Part shown: positions 1 through 11,161 of the stretch, one piece after another
Numbering within the stretch: position 1 is the first letter of the stretch
How the letters are laid out: each line of letters starts with the position of its first letter
Source: Vicugna pacos
Taxonomy: Eukaryota > Chordata > Mammalia > Artiodactyla > Camelidae
NCBI RefSeq assembly: GCF_048564905.1
Contig: NC_133018.1
Coordinates: 868,001 to 932,000 of the forward strand
DNA: 64,000 nucleotides
Reading direction: 5' to 3'
Notes under the pieces: model-generated
What the model was told of the DNA's origin: nothing
Seen by the model: only the letters and a program-made list of their open reading frames with translations
Databases searched by the model: none
Translations under genes and position numbers: made by a program

Positions 1-567
1 CCGCGTCCACCACCGCCATGTTGGCTGCCGGGCGGCCGCCGCTCGGCCCACGCCGCGCCTCCCAGAGGAACAGCAGCGCCGCCGCCGCCGCCGCCGCCCG
101 GGAGAGGCCCAGAGCCGAGCCGCCCGCGAACCATCTCGGGGCCGCACCGCTGCCGCCGCCGCATTCGGCACGAAGCTCCGCGGCAGCCGCTCGGTCAGCG
201 CCGCGCTTCCCGGAGGGACTTCGCTGCCGCCGCTGCAGCCGCTTCAGCTGCCTGGAGGGAGAAGGGCCGGCGCCGCTCGGGAGAACCGCAGACACGTCTG
301 CCCCTCGGAAAGCCTGCCGCGTGACTGCCTGGCAATCTGACCTTCGGGTGGGCGGAGGGAGGGCGCCGGGGCGTGGCCTGGAAGCGTGTGCGCGGATTGG
401 CTGTCGTGTCTCTGGGGGCGGGTCTGGTGGCCCCTTGGATTTGTACTCTTTTTGCCTATCAGGATTTTTTTTTTTGAAGGGGGGGTAGTGATTTGTTTTA
501 TTTTTACAGTGATCAGCTATCAAATTGTTTTACTTTGATATTATAGCCCCAAACTGGAGTACAATTG
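1..567 (-). promoter_or_regulatory. GC-rich CpG-island promoter module, copy A (partial)
   Basis: Very GC- and CpG-rich DNA that aligns nearly end to end with 61845-62424, with only scattered substitutions and a shorter GCC tract. It holds a GCC repeat of 7 units (78-98), a GC box near 415-422, an inverted CCAAT box (ggattggct, about 395-403), and on the minus strand the YY1-like start motif CAACATGGCGG, whose ATG lies at 19-17. The module is cut by the window edge, so the splice donor seen in copy B would lie just outside. Its homology to copy B ends at caattg (562-567). The motifs are seen directly; promoter function, and minus-strand direction, are inferred from them. I do not recognise the gene. 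Confidence 0.6.
78..98. repeat. GCC trinucleotide repeat, 7 units
   Basis: Pure GCC x7 inside promoter copy A. The matching tracts have 10 units in copy B and 16 in copy C. On the minus strand this reads as CGG/GGC upstream of the YY1-like ATG. Confidence 0.9.
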
Positions 568-3500
568 TCCTAGACAGGCAGTGGTCTAAGAACTGAAGTT
601 CTTGAGTCCAACCTCCTGAAAAAATGAAGTATAAAACTCTGGCTCCAAATGCTTATTCTGGTACTTGTTGACAATGTCGGTGATTTTCTGTTTCCGGCGG
701 ACATGTGTCATCCCTGAAGGACCCATGAGTCCAGCCAGGCACCCATGCCGGGCTCACAGTGGACCCTGCCTATGACAGTGGCCCTCATCATCCTGGGGTC
801 CCTGCTGGGCCTTGTCTACAGTGTACTGGTGGCTAATATGTTGCTTTAGAAGCTGCAGGGCAGGGGTGAGTGTCCTGGGAATTCAAAAGGCTCTGGCTCT
901 GCGGAAGGTGCTTGCGACCCAGGGAGAAAATAGGATGTGATACATGTCTGCCACTCACAGTGGGGGGGGGGGCATGGAGCTACTTCGGTCCTCCCAGGAG
1001 TTCGTGTGCTCACAGACCTGGCTCCACCACCAGTATCTGGACCACATAACTCTCTGTGGGTGTCCTGGCACTGCGGGATGTTGAGCAAGACCCCTGGTCC
1101 CCACCCACCAGATGCCAGTGCAGTACCCTCCCACCCATGGTCATGACCCACAATGTCCCTGGGGGCAAACCTGCCTGGGCTGGGAACCCCTGGGCCAGAG
1201 GCAGGCTTGATGGGGTGCTGGGCATGTCTCTAAACCACTACCAGCCTGTAGGATCTGACAAAAGAGGTTTTCTTACATATGAATTTGTTTGTGTAAAAAG
1301 CCTTAAAATGTGAAGATGTTAATTAACTCCTTAGTAATTACACAAATAATGAATCATCTTCATCGAAAAGAATATTACATAGAAAAAATGTAAATTTTAG
1401 TCAAGTTGTAAGATGGAGGTTTTGCCAAGCTGGAGCTTGAATGGATATTTCGACTCTCTGTGGCAAGTCTTCCGGTGTTTCACTTACACTCAGTGTTCAC
1501 TAACGGTTTACCGCTCTCCTAAAAACGGTCACTTTTGAGACTCTGAGCAGCAGCACTGGAGCTGGGGGGGGGGGTGATTCAGGAAGTCTTGTCTTATTTG
1601 GAATATTTTCCTTCTTGTGATAGAAATTCTCGCTTACGTTTTCACCTGTTATGTTTGTCTTTGTTCACGTGATGAGTTAGCATTTAAGTATAATTGAAGG
1701 AACAGTATTTCTTACAGAGGTTGAACCACAGAACAGAGTGGAGCACTGCCTGACCCGTGGCCCGGGGGGCCCGGGGTGGTGGAGGCAATTTGAAGCCCCT
1801 GTTTGCAGCTGGAGATGTGAACTCAGACACAGTCACTCGGGAGCCTCCCTGTCTCAGGTGCTCATGGGGTGGGGACATGTGGCTGTGGTGTCGGGGTCTG
1901 TGTCTCAGCCCTCATTTGGTAGCACTAGCAGAATTACAGCACCCCGGGTTCAACCAGAGGCGGATTCAACTAAGGGTGTGGGGTTAAACCCTGACCCAGC
2001 CACGTCGGAGCCTCAGGACCTGCAGCTTCCTCACCCTGGAGTGGCTGCAGGGACTTCAGCGCATGGTGCCATCACAGAGAAGTCCGACAGTGTTTGAGTG
2101 TGCAGGTGATCAACAGTCAGGTATCATTACTGTGCCCTTTAACCACAGCTACCAGTGTTGGTGATGCAAGTGTTCCCCATCCTCTGCAATTATCCAACAA
2201 CCCCAGAAAGAGGTTCTCTGAGTGTGAGTGTTGGAACTTAGCGCAGACGCTGTAGTGAACACCTGCAGGGTTTTATCGACAAGTAGGCAAATGCTCAGAA
2301 AGGAAGTTGTGGTTTCTTAATTGCTGACCTCACATACTGTTCAACAGTTTAATAAAGATATAACCATCAATACTGGGAACCCTTTTACACTTATGGACAG
2401 AAGGATGGAGTTTAGCCAAATTCCAGTTGCAAATCTTTTGAGCCCTTGAGCAGGAAGTTTTATCTGCTGCCTCTGGGTTTAGGCTGTGCTCCCAAAGGGA
2501 AGCAGTAGGTGCCGGGTTGATTGCTCAAGGCCCTGCCACAGTCCTGACCTGGATTCCATCTCCCTGAGCCCAGCCTCCATCCTGTCCCACCTTGTGTGGG
2601 CTCCCAGCTGCCTTCACAGACTCAAAGGTGGAGAGAGATGACGGCTCCAGGACATGGCTTGGACTCCGCCTCCCAGTTTCTGTCCATTTGGAAGCAGAAG
2701 TGGTGCCCTAAAGGGGCAGGGACAGATATAAGAGGTGCCAGGGACAGTGAGGACACTCTGAGTCCCTGGTGCCCAGGGAAGGGCATCCACAGCTCCAGGG
2801 CTGCCAAGGGCATTGAGCATGAAATGGGATTTGAGGACCCTGTCACCTGCCAACGCCCACTTTAGTCACAAAGTGGCCCTGGCAGGCCAGCCTCCCTCCC
2901 CCATTGTGTCTGGAGGCTGGTTTCCTTCTCCAGGACCTCCCAGGGAGGGACCTCTCTCAGTGTGCTCCTTTGCAGGGTCCCAGGGACATGGGTAAGTCTC
3001 CAAGGTCATCTATGAGCAGATCCTTGAAGACTGCATGGACTTGAATGGTACAAACCTGAAGCCTGGGGACTCTAACAAGTGAGTGTGGGGCTCCTGCACC
3101 CTGCCCTCACTCTGACATCAGGACAGGGAGGCAGCCCTGGAGCTGAGAGTTCAGGGGCGGAGATGTGATGGCATGGGTCTCAGCCCTCCTGTGGCATTTA
3201 GTGCAGGCCCCTTCGGGCACCAGGTGTGCAGAGGGAGGAGCCTGGAGCTCCTAGGATGGCAGGAGGCCTGTGAGGGGTGGTCAGAGAGGCAATGGGGCCA
3301 GATTCCAAGGCTCCCAGACCCACTAATATGTGCATCCCTTCCATCACCCTATGGGGTGGGCTGGCTCCACCCTCTCTTGCTGTCCTGGGTTCCCTGAGAC
3401 CCCCTTTGCCCCGAGGAGACCCAGGCAGGCCACCCAGCCTCCAAGACCGGGGGGGGGGGGCTGAAAGAAGGTACCTACAAATCAGTAAATTTTGTCCCCA

Positions 3501-4895
3501 TCCCTGGGATCCCCACACTCTGCTCTGGTGGTTAAGGGGAGGGGAGCCTGACACCTTGAGCCCACCCCAGGAGTTAAGCACCTGAGCCAGGTCTCCCCGG
3601 GACCAGTCAGAGGCCCCAGCACAGAGCTGGTCGCATCCACCCAGCACTGCCCACTGGCAGGTTATGTGCTGGGGCGGGGCCAGGAGGACGAGTGGGCAGC
3701 ACCACAGGCTAGGCAGCCCCTGGGTGGGGCCGTCCTTAGCTCTCCTCCCCAGGGACACGGCCTGAACTCCTGCGAGGGTGCATCTTTCTGGCAAAGCAAT
3801 AGCCTCACTGGACCAGGGTGTCCTGGGCAGCCCCCTGAGACACCCTGACAGACTGGGGTTGGAGACACCCCTGGGACCTGACAATCAGGTGACCCGTGCT
3901 CCTTCTGGCTTGCAGGTGACCCACCCGACCCGCTGCAGGGAGGCAGCCCCTCAGCGGTGAGAGAGGAGGCCCCCCTCCCGGGCGTCCTCGTGCTCCAGCT
4001 ACAACGACATGGCTGCGGTGGGCACTGGGGTGGCTGCGGTGGGCACTGGGCCGTGAGCCAACCGCTCCTCCATCTGCTCCTGTCCCTTGTGGTGCTTCCA
4101 GGGAGGACCTAGGTTTTCCTGGACAGATTCATCCTCGGAACCTTCGTTAACAAGCCCTCCCCGCCCCCACTGCAATGATGTTAACAAAGGTCGCCCAATT
4201 CAGTAAAGTTAGAACCTCTGTCCAGCCTCGCGCTAGTGGGAACAGGGTCAGTAAACCACCAGAACCCTGGACGATGCCGGTTCCCACCCAGTGGTGCCCA
4301 GAGGCTCCAGAACCCCGGACATGCAGCGGGAGACCCTGCCCTGGGTGCCTACTGCTTTCCCATCAGCCTGGCACTCTGGGAACTCGGCCTCCCCAGCCCT
4401 TCCTGCCACTGGTGCCACGGGGCCCCACTGGGTCCAAGCCCGGTGCCCGCGCCGCGCTCCATTCCGACCCTGCACTAGAGCTTTGCGCTCCCCACACACG
4501 TGACCCGGGGTGAGGGCTCCGCTGTCCCCACTGCCATCATGTTATTCCGATTTCAGGTGACATTTTTGTTCTTACGAACAAGATATTCTTTGCAGAGAAC
4601 GTGTTAAAGAGAGAGGTCTCCAGAAGAAAAAAAACGCTCACTGTGCACAGTTAGTAACAACTGATTCCTTCCTAAAAACGTACTTGGAGACCCTGAAGGG
4701 TACGTCTCCCTGCGGGCCGGGTGCCACGCTGCGGGCCGGGTGCCAGCCTGAGACCACTGACTGGAAGGCAGCGAACTAGCAGAAAGGGGGAGGGTGTGTG
4801 AAACGGGTGGGGCCCAACCTGGGAAAGGATGGACACTTTTCATGGGGTACACATGAAGGGGTCCAGACCTCCAAGCCATGAGAGTATTTGCAGAT

Positions 4896-4922
4896 ACACA
4901 CACACACACACACACACACACA
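4896..4922. repeat. (AC)n microsatellite
   Basis: About 13 uninterrupted AC units. Confidence 0.9.
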
Positions 4923-5084
4923 AATCTGCATGCAGACTGCACACGTGGGGCTCTGCCTCCACCTCCTCCCATGTGCCCACCCGCCCCAGGCCTTGGAGCC
5001 ACGGTGGTCATGGTCAGCCACCAGGAATTCCCAGGGAGGGCAGCCGGTGGCCGAGGACAGACCCTCAGCTGTATTTTTGCTGGC

Positions 5085-5090
5085 AATAAA
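5085..5090 (+). terminator. Candidate polyadenylation signal AATAAA
   Basis: AATAAA in the context ggcaataaagctgac, at the right edge of the GC-rich region that holds the exon-like pieces. No transcript can be confirmed from sequence alone. Confidence 0.25.
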
Positions 5091-5719
5091 GCTGACATTT
5101 TGGGTTCCATTTGCTTTAGACCTGTTTCTGTATCTCAGTTCCTTTTTCTGTCTGGCAGGGAGGAGAATGCTCTTATTGGAACCCTGCGGCCTGATGCCTG
5201 CTCCTGGTGTGTGTGTGCGTGTGTGTGTCCTTCGTTCCTGAATGCAGCCTCCCCTTTCTACAGAGAACACAGCCCGGCGTGGGTACTTAGCCTGGGGAGA
5301 GCTTCCCCTACAGCTGTCAGAGGTCAGAGCTCACCTAGCAGTGGAGCAGCATTTCCCTTGAATCACACTTACTGTTCCTTCTTCATCTAACCCATTTTCT
5401 CCTCAGCGTCCTGAGACTAATGGCTTTTTACAGGCACAGATTCTTCCAATGAGCCACGGTTTCCTAATTGTTTAGCAGCCCCACTCCTGTGGCAACCTGG
5501 CAGTGCGGGTCCTCAGACATCTCCTTGGGGTCCTCCCCAACTTCTCGAAGAATCCTTACTTCTCAGCACTTACTGATGTCTCCTGGCTTCATTTCCACAG
5601 CCCTGGGATCTCTGTTGGCATCTCTCCAGAGCCCTAGTTCCTTTAAATGGATGCAGGCATGAGGTTAAGTCGTGCCAAACTGACCTCACTCCTGGTTTTT
5701 ACACTCTTTAGCTACTATT

Positions 5720-7260
5720 AGTCTTTTAATACATCACGTGATTTGGGATTCTCTTGTGCATGAAGCATTTGTGTATGTATGTTCATGCTGGAAATTATCC
5801 TGTCATGTTTTTTCTTCTTCCTTGTCTTTGATTTCAAAATAATGGCCTCATAGAATGAGATGCGGAAGATTTTGCCTCTTTTTCTATGGAAGAAATTATA
5901 TATGGTTGGAATGATTTCACCTGTAAAACGTGGGACTATTTAATTATTTTGAAGAAAAATTTTAAAGAACTTACTCAATTTCAGTAATTCAGTAATTCAT
6001 TCAACGTTACTATCTTTTTTCGAGTTAGTTTTGTTTATATTTGTCTAGATGTTTATTCATTTGATGTAAGTTTTCAAATTTATCAGCTTAAAGTTGTCTG
6101 TAACATCCTCGTGTTGGATTCATTCTCACGGCTCCTTTTCAATTCTTGATGTTATTGATTTGGATCTTTTTTCTTTATCAGTCTTGCTAGATATTTATTT
6201 TGTGTCTCTTCAAACACAAAATTCTGACTTTCATATGTTCTGTTTCATTAAATTCTACTCTTACCTCCTGCAACTTTCATTTTTCTTTGTTTTGTTGTAG
6301 TTCTTTTCTCACTTAAAATTGCAGCTCATTTGTTTTCAGCATTTTTGTATTAGCATTCAACAATACCTTTCACTTTAAATACTATTTTTGTGAAATCTCC
6401 ATGTTTTGATATGCAACACCTTATTAACATTCAGTTCTAAATATTCTGAAGATTCCATCAAGTGTTCTTCCTTGACACATGGGTTATCTAGGTGTGTATT
6501 TTAAAATATCCGAATATATCAGAATTTTACTTGTCTTTTCCCAAAATTTTATTGTGGAAAACTTCAAACACACAGTAGAGCTGAAAGCACTTGCACCAAA
6601 CAGCCATTTACCCATTTAGATTTCCCTTCAACGTTTGCTTGCATTCACTCTAGCATGTCTGCCTTCTGCATCCACCTAGTCACCCATGAATTTATATTTT
6701 TTAATTCATTTCAAAGTACTTGCAGATTTCAGTACTTTACCTAAATATTTCAGCATGCATTGACTCGAGTTCAATATTTGTTTATTTATTCTTTTGCTGC
6801 ATAATTTACATATAATGAAACACACAAATCTTAAGTGTATATTCATTGAGTTTTGATAAATGCACAGAGCTGTGTAACCCAAACAGCAATCAAGTTATAG
6901 AACATTACCATGACCTCCAGAAGTTTCCTTCCCAGTTCCCATCCTTTCCCCGATGTAACCAGAGTTCTAATTTTTTCCTACCGTTAAGATAGTTTTGTAT
7001 GTTCTGTACTTTCACATAAAATGGTATCATACCGCATATACTCTTGTGAAAGGCTTCCTTCACTTAGCATAGCGTTTCTGAGGTCCATCCATGCTGTCAT
7101 GTGTATCTAAAGTCTGCTTCTTCATATTGCCGAGTAATCTCGTTGAATGACTCTGCCACAGTTGGTTTTCCCAGTTTCTTACTGATGAGCACCTGGGCTA
7201 TTTTTGCTCTTTGGGTGAATGAATAAAAGCCGTTTCAAAGTTCCTGCACTCGTCTTTTTG
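5720..7260 (-). mobile_element. Old LINE-1 fragments (L1M class), minus orientation
   Basis: AT-rich DNA whose reverse complement reads as L1 ORF2 3' part and 3' UTR. At about 6870-7230 it has the L1M phrases on intravenous-like conserved wording such as 'caagttatagaacattaccatg' shortened here to agttatagaacatt, followed by the typical atggtatcata and ggtccatccatg strings. No intact frame remains. Several fragments are probably fused; the internal borders are not resolved. Confidence 0.7.
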
Positions 7261-7299
7261 TGGGTATATATATTTTTTAACATATGCAAAAATCCTTAA

Positions 7300-7590
7300 T
7301 GAGATACTGACAAATGAAATTTAAAAATACATTAAAACATTATCCCCCATGATCAAGTGGGACTTATGCCAGGGATGCAAAGCTGGTTCATTATCTTCAT
7401 ATCAAACAATTTGATGAGCCACACTAACAAAATAAAGAACAAAAACCATACAATCTTATCAACAGATGCAGAGAAAGCTTCCGACAATGCCCAACACTCA
7501 TAAAACCTTTCAACAAAGTATGTGTAGAGGGGACATACCTCAAAATAAGAAGGCCAAACGTCACAAACCCACAATCACAATCAACATCTT
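7300..7590 (+). mobile_element. LINE-1 ORF2 fragment, plus orientation
   Basis: In broken frames this reads as the L1 reverse-transcriptase stretch around 'LMPGMQSWF...', 'INRCRESF...' and 'GTYLKI', which corresponds to the conserved 'DQVGFIPGMQ' and 'DAEKAFD' parts of ORF2p. It lies in opposite orientation to the flanking L1 pieces, so it is either a separate insertion or a local inversion. Confidence 0.65.
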
Positions 7591-7599
7591 TTTTTTCAA

Positions 7600-8240
7600 T
7601 GGCACATACAGACTATATTGCATGTAATACATATATACAGTATACTGCATGTGGGCATGAGATTTAATTTGTCTTAGCTGTGGACATGCTGGGTTATAGG
7701 GTTGATGTATATTTAGTTTCACAGGAAACTCCCAGACCTTATTCCTAAAGTGGTTCTACCAGATTTCATCCCCACCAACAATGGATGAGAGCTCCTGTTG
7801 CTGCACATCCTTTCCAACACTTGTTGTCAGCCTTGTCAGTGTTAGCTCTCCTAGGATGTGTAGTGGTATCTTACTGTGGTTTTAATTTGTGTTTCCCTGG
7901 AGGAAAGTGAGCAATAGGATGGTTTCTCAGAGAGATGATGGTGGAAATCAAGCCTGGTTGTGATCATTGTTACAGCTTTGCTCTTTTTCTTTCTTTTTTT
8001 TTCTTTTTTTAGTCTCCATCAAATCCTTTCTCATATTTCCTTTTGGTTTCCCTTATTTATATTTTTCCTGTTTATTTTTTTTAACTTTTTTTATTGAGTT
8101 ATAATCATTTTACAATGTTGTGTCAAATTCCAATGTAGAGCACAATTTTTCAGTTATACATGAACATATATATACATATTCATTGTCACATTTTTTCCCA
8201 CTGTGAGCTACCATATGTTTATTTTATTTACATATCTATC
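7600..8240 (-). mobile_element. LINE-1 3' fragments, minus orientation
   Basis: 7600-7980 matches L1M 3' sequence in antisense (ccaccaacaatggatgagagc and the tgtagtggtatcttactgtgg type strings). 8060-8225 is a separate, younger-looking L1 3' end in antisense, nearly identical to 36170-36280, starting with a T-rich run that is the complement of its tail. Confidence 0.65.
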
Positions 8241-8665
8241 TACCTATCATTAAAAAAATAGACTTTATTTTTTCAAAACCATTTCAGGTCACAACAGAAT
8301 TGATCAGGAAGTACAGAGAATTCCCATATACCTGCTGCCGTGCTCACACCAAGCCCCCACTATTGACACCCCTCCAGAATGGTACACTCATGACAACTGA
8401 TGAAACAATACTGGTGCATCATTATCACCCATAGTCCATAGTCTACACTAGTGTCTATAGTATTTTTTTTCTTTGTGAATTTTACACATTAATTTTTAAA
8501 TTAAGGTAAAATTGACATATAACATTCTGTTAGTTTCAGGTGTATAACATGATTCAATACTTGTATACTTTGCAAAATGATCACCACAGTAAGTCTAGCT
8601 GACATTCATCACTACACATAGTTACAGATTTTTTGTGTGTGATGAGAACTTCTAAGATTTATTCT

Positions 8666-8819
8666 GAGGTGGGGGGTATAGCTCAGTGGCAGAGTGCATG
8701 CTTAGCATGCACAGGGTCCTGGGTTCAATCCCTAGCACTTCCATCAAAAAAACAATAAACAAATAAATAAACCTAATTACCCCCCCAAAAAAACAAAAAA
8801 GAGCAAAAATTAAAAAAAA
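8666..8819 (+). mobile_element. tRNA-Ala-derived SINE, Vic-1-like (camelid)
   Basis: The head (from 8672) closely resembles tRNA-Ala(AGC): GGGGGTATAGCTCAGTGG (A box), the anticodon region ctTAGCatg, and the B box GGTTCAATCCC, ending with a TCCA-like acceptor end. An A-rich tail with simple repeats follows. It is flanked by a 12-bp target-site duplication, aagatttattct, at 8654-8665 and 8820-8831. Vic-1 SINEs with a tRNA-Ala-like head are known from camelids. It is not a functional tRNA: the body continues straight into tail sequence and the acceptor stem is imperfect. Inserted within an older L1. Confidence 0.9.
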
Positions 8820-9160
8820 AAGATTTATTCTCTTAGCAACTTTCAAATATGCAATTCAGTATTATTAACTATAGTTGCCATGCTCTACATTACATTCATG
8901 TCTTATTTATTTTATAACTAGAATTTTGTACCTTTTGATCCCTTTCACCCATTTTGTTCACTTGTCACCTCTGCCCCACCTCTGGCAACTACCATTCTGT
9001 TGTCTGTATCTAAGAATTCATTTTTTTAAAGATTGCACATGTGAGATCATAAGGTATTGGTCTTTCTGTCTTATTTTCCTTGGCATAATGCTCCCAAAAT
9101 CCATCAATCTTGTCATAAATGGAAAGATTTTCTTCTTTTTTGTGGCAGAATAACATTCCA

Positions 9161-9189
9161 GTGTGTGTGCGTGTGTGTGTGTGTGTGTG
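9161..9189. repeat. (GT)n microsatellite with one interruption
   Basis: GT repeat with a single GC unit near 9170, inside L1 sequence. Confidence 0.85.
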
Positions 9190-10539
9190 CCATACCTTCT
9201 TTATCCATTCATCTATTGATGGACACAAGTTGTTTCCATATCTTGGCTGTTACAAATAATGCAGCTATGAACACTGGAGTGCATGTATCTTTTTGAAATA
9301 ATATTTTCATCCTCTTCAGGTAAATACCTAGCAGTGGCATTGCTGGGCCATATGGCAGTTCTATTTTGAATGATTTGAGGAGCCGCAATGGGTGGGTGCA
9401 CCAATTGACATTTCTATCACCAGTGTATGAAGGCTCCTTTTTCTCCACATCCTTGCCAACACTTGTTTTCCCTTGTCTTTTTGATGATAGCCATTCTAAC
9501 CGATGTGAGATGACAACGCGTTGTGGTTTTGATCTGCATTTCCCTAATGATTAGTGACCCATGGACCTGCTGGCCACTGTATGTCTCCTTTGGAAAAAGT
9601 GTCTATTTAGGTCCTCCACCTGTTGGATTGTTTATTTGTTCACTATTGAGTTGTAGGAGTTCTTTATGTTTTCAATATTAACACCTGAATAGATACATGA
9701 TTTGCAAATAGTTTGTCTTTTTCCTCAGGTTGCCTTTTCCTTTTGTTGACTGTTTCTTTTGCTGTGCAGGAACTTTTTAGTTTGATGTAGTCTCACTTGT
9801 TTATTTTTGTTTTTGTTGCCTTTTGGTGTCAAATCCAAAAAAGCATCGCCAACACTAATATCAAGGAGCTGTCAGTCTGTTTTCTTCTAGGAGCTCAATG
9901 GCTTCAGGTCATACATTCAAGCCTTTAATCCATTTTGAATTAATTTTTGTGTGTGGTGTAAGGTAGTGTTTTATTCTTTTGCATGTGGCTGTCCAGTTTC
10001 CCCAACACCATGGATAAAAGAGACTGTCTTTTCCTCATTGTATATTCTTGGATCTTTTGTCATAAATTAATTGACCATATACGTAGGAGTTCATTTCTAG
10101 GCTATCTAGATTCTGTTCCATTGATCTGTATGTCTGTTTTTATGACAATATCATACTGTTTCGCTGACTACAGCTTTGTAATATAGATTGAAGCCAGAAA
10201 GTGTGATGCCTCCAGCTTTGTTCTTCTTTCTCAAGATTGCTTTGGCTGTTCTGGGTCTTTTTTGGCCCATACATGTTTTAATATTGTCTGTCATATTTCT
10301 GTGAAAATAATATCTTAATAATAAACTGCTAAAACCTCTGAGATTGGTGTTTGGATGTGTTCCAGGTATTATATAATATAAATCAAGAACTGTGTAAAAT
10401 TTAAGGTGAATAGGCCACAGAATGAAATGCTTTTGCCACAACTTTCCCAGAATTCAACTATCAGTAATAATAAAAAGAAAATCTAAAATTTGAGTGTGAC
10501 AGTGTGTCAAAGACTGACCTAAGAACTTTAGGTTTTATA

Positions 10540-11144
10540 GATACCTGCACCCCAATGTTCATAGCAGCACTATTTACAATAGCCAAGACATGGAAACAGC
10601 CTAAACGTCCATCAGCAGAGGACTGGATAAAGAAGTTGTGGTATATATTTATACAATGGAATACTATTCGGCCATAAAAAATATAAAATGATGCCATTAG
10701 CCACAACATGGATGGACATGGAGAAAACCATATGAAGTGAAGTAAACCAGAAAGAGAAAGAAAAATACCATATTATATCACTTATATGTGGAATCTGAAA
10801 GAAAAAAGACACAAATGAACTTATTTACAAAACAGAAACAGACTCGTGGACATAGTAAACAAACTTACAGTTACCAGGAGGGAAAGGGGGTGGGAAGGGA
10901 TAAATTGGGAGTTCAAGATTTTCAGATACCAAGTACTATTCATAAAATAGATAAACAACAAGTTTCTACTGTATAGCACAGGGAGCTGTGTTCAATATCC
11001 TGCAGTAACCTTATAATGAAAAAGAATATGAAGATGAATATATGTATATATGTGTATGACTGAAACATGATACCAGAAATTGACACATCACTGTAAAATC
11101 ACTATACTTCAGCTAAAACAGAAAATCAAATAAAAGGAAAAAAG
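10540..11144 (+). mobile_element. 5'-truncated LINE-1 with target-site duplication
   Basis: Starts inside ORF2 ('acctgcaccccaatgttc', 'acaatggaatactattcggcc') and runs through the L1 3' UTR to an A-rich end. It is flanked by a 17-bp target-site duplication with one mismatch: gaactttaggttttata (10523-10539) and gaacttcaggttttata (11145-11161). The duplication fixes the borders and shows retrotransposition by the usual L1 route. No coding capacity. Confidence 0.9.
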
Positions 11145-11161
11145 GAACTTCAGGTTTTATA

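Larger units (their letters stand above)
568..5110 (+). other. GC-rich single-copy region with scattered exon-like pieces; possible decayed gene
   Basis: No long open frame. Several short pieces look like exons on the plus strand. One, ending at a GTGAGT donor at 866-871, includes a hydrophobic run (MTVALIILGSLLGLVYSVLV) typical of a membrane segment and is then closed by a TAG. A short piece ends at GTGAGT at 3079-3084 and encodes YEQILEDCMDLNGTNLKPG. A third runs from an acceptor (cttgcag, ending about 3915) to a GTGAG near 3957. An AATAAA lies at 5085-5090. The reading frames do not join cleanly and one piece is preceded by an in-frame stop. It may be the relic of a small membrane-protein gene, or chance. 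I do not recognise the protein. Homopolymer G runs lie near 961, 1565 and 3450. Confidence 0.2.
8250..10320 (-). mobile_element. LINE-1 ORF2 end and 3' UTR, minus orientation, split by a SINE
   Basis: About 2 kb of L1 in antisense, 5'-truncated at the high-coordinate side. The reverse complement holds the 3' part of ORF2 (around 9400-10270, including the well-known 'catttccctaatgattagtga' and 'gatgcctccagctttgttct' strings on the plus strand) and then the 3' UTR. The element is interrupted at 8666-8819 by a tRNA-derived SINE; L1 sequence resumes at once on the other side, so this is one older L1 with a later insertion. A GT microsatellite sits at 9161-9189. Confidence 0.85.

Noticed and set aside
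4604-5390. Several open frames of 86-170 codons around the AC repeat
   Set aside because: They contain the translated AC/GT repeat (Thr-His or Val-Cys runs) and overlap on both strands.
8672-8743. A functional tRNA-Ala gene
   Set aside because: The body runs directly into a SINE tail inside target-site duplications and the stems are imperfect.
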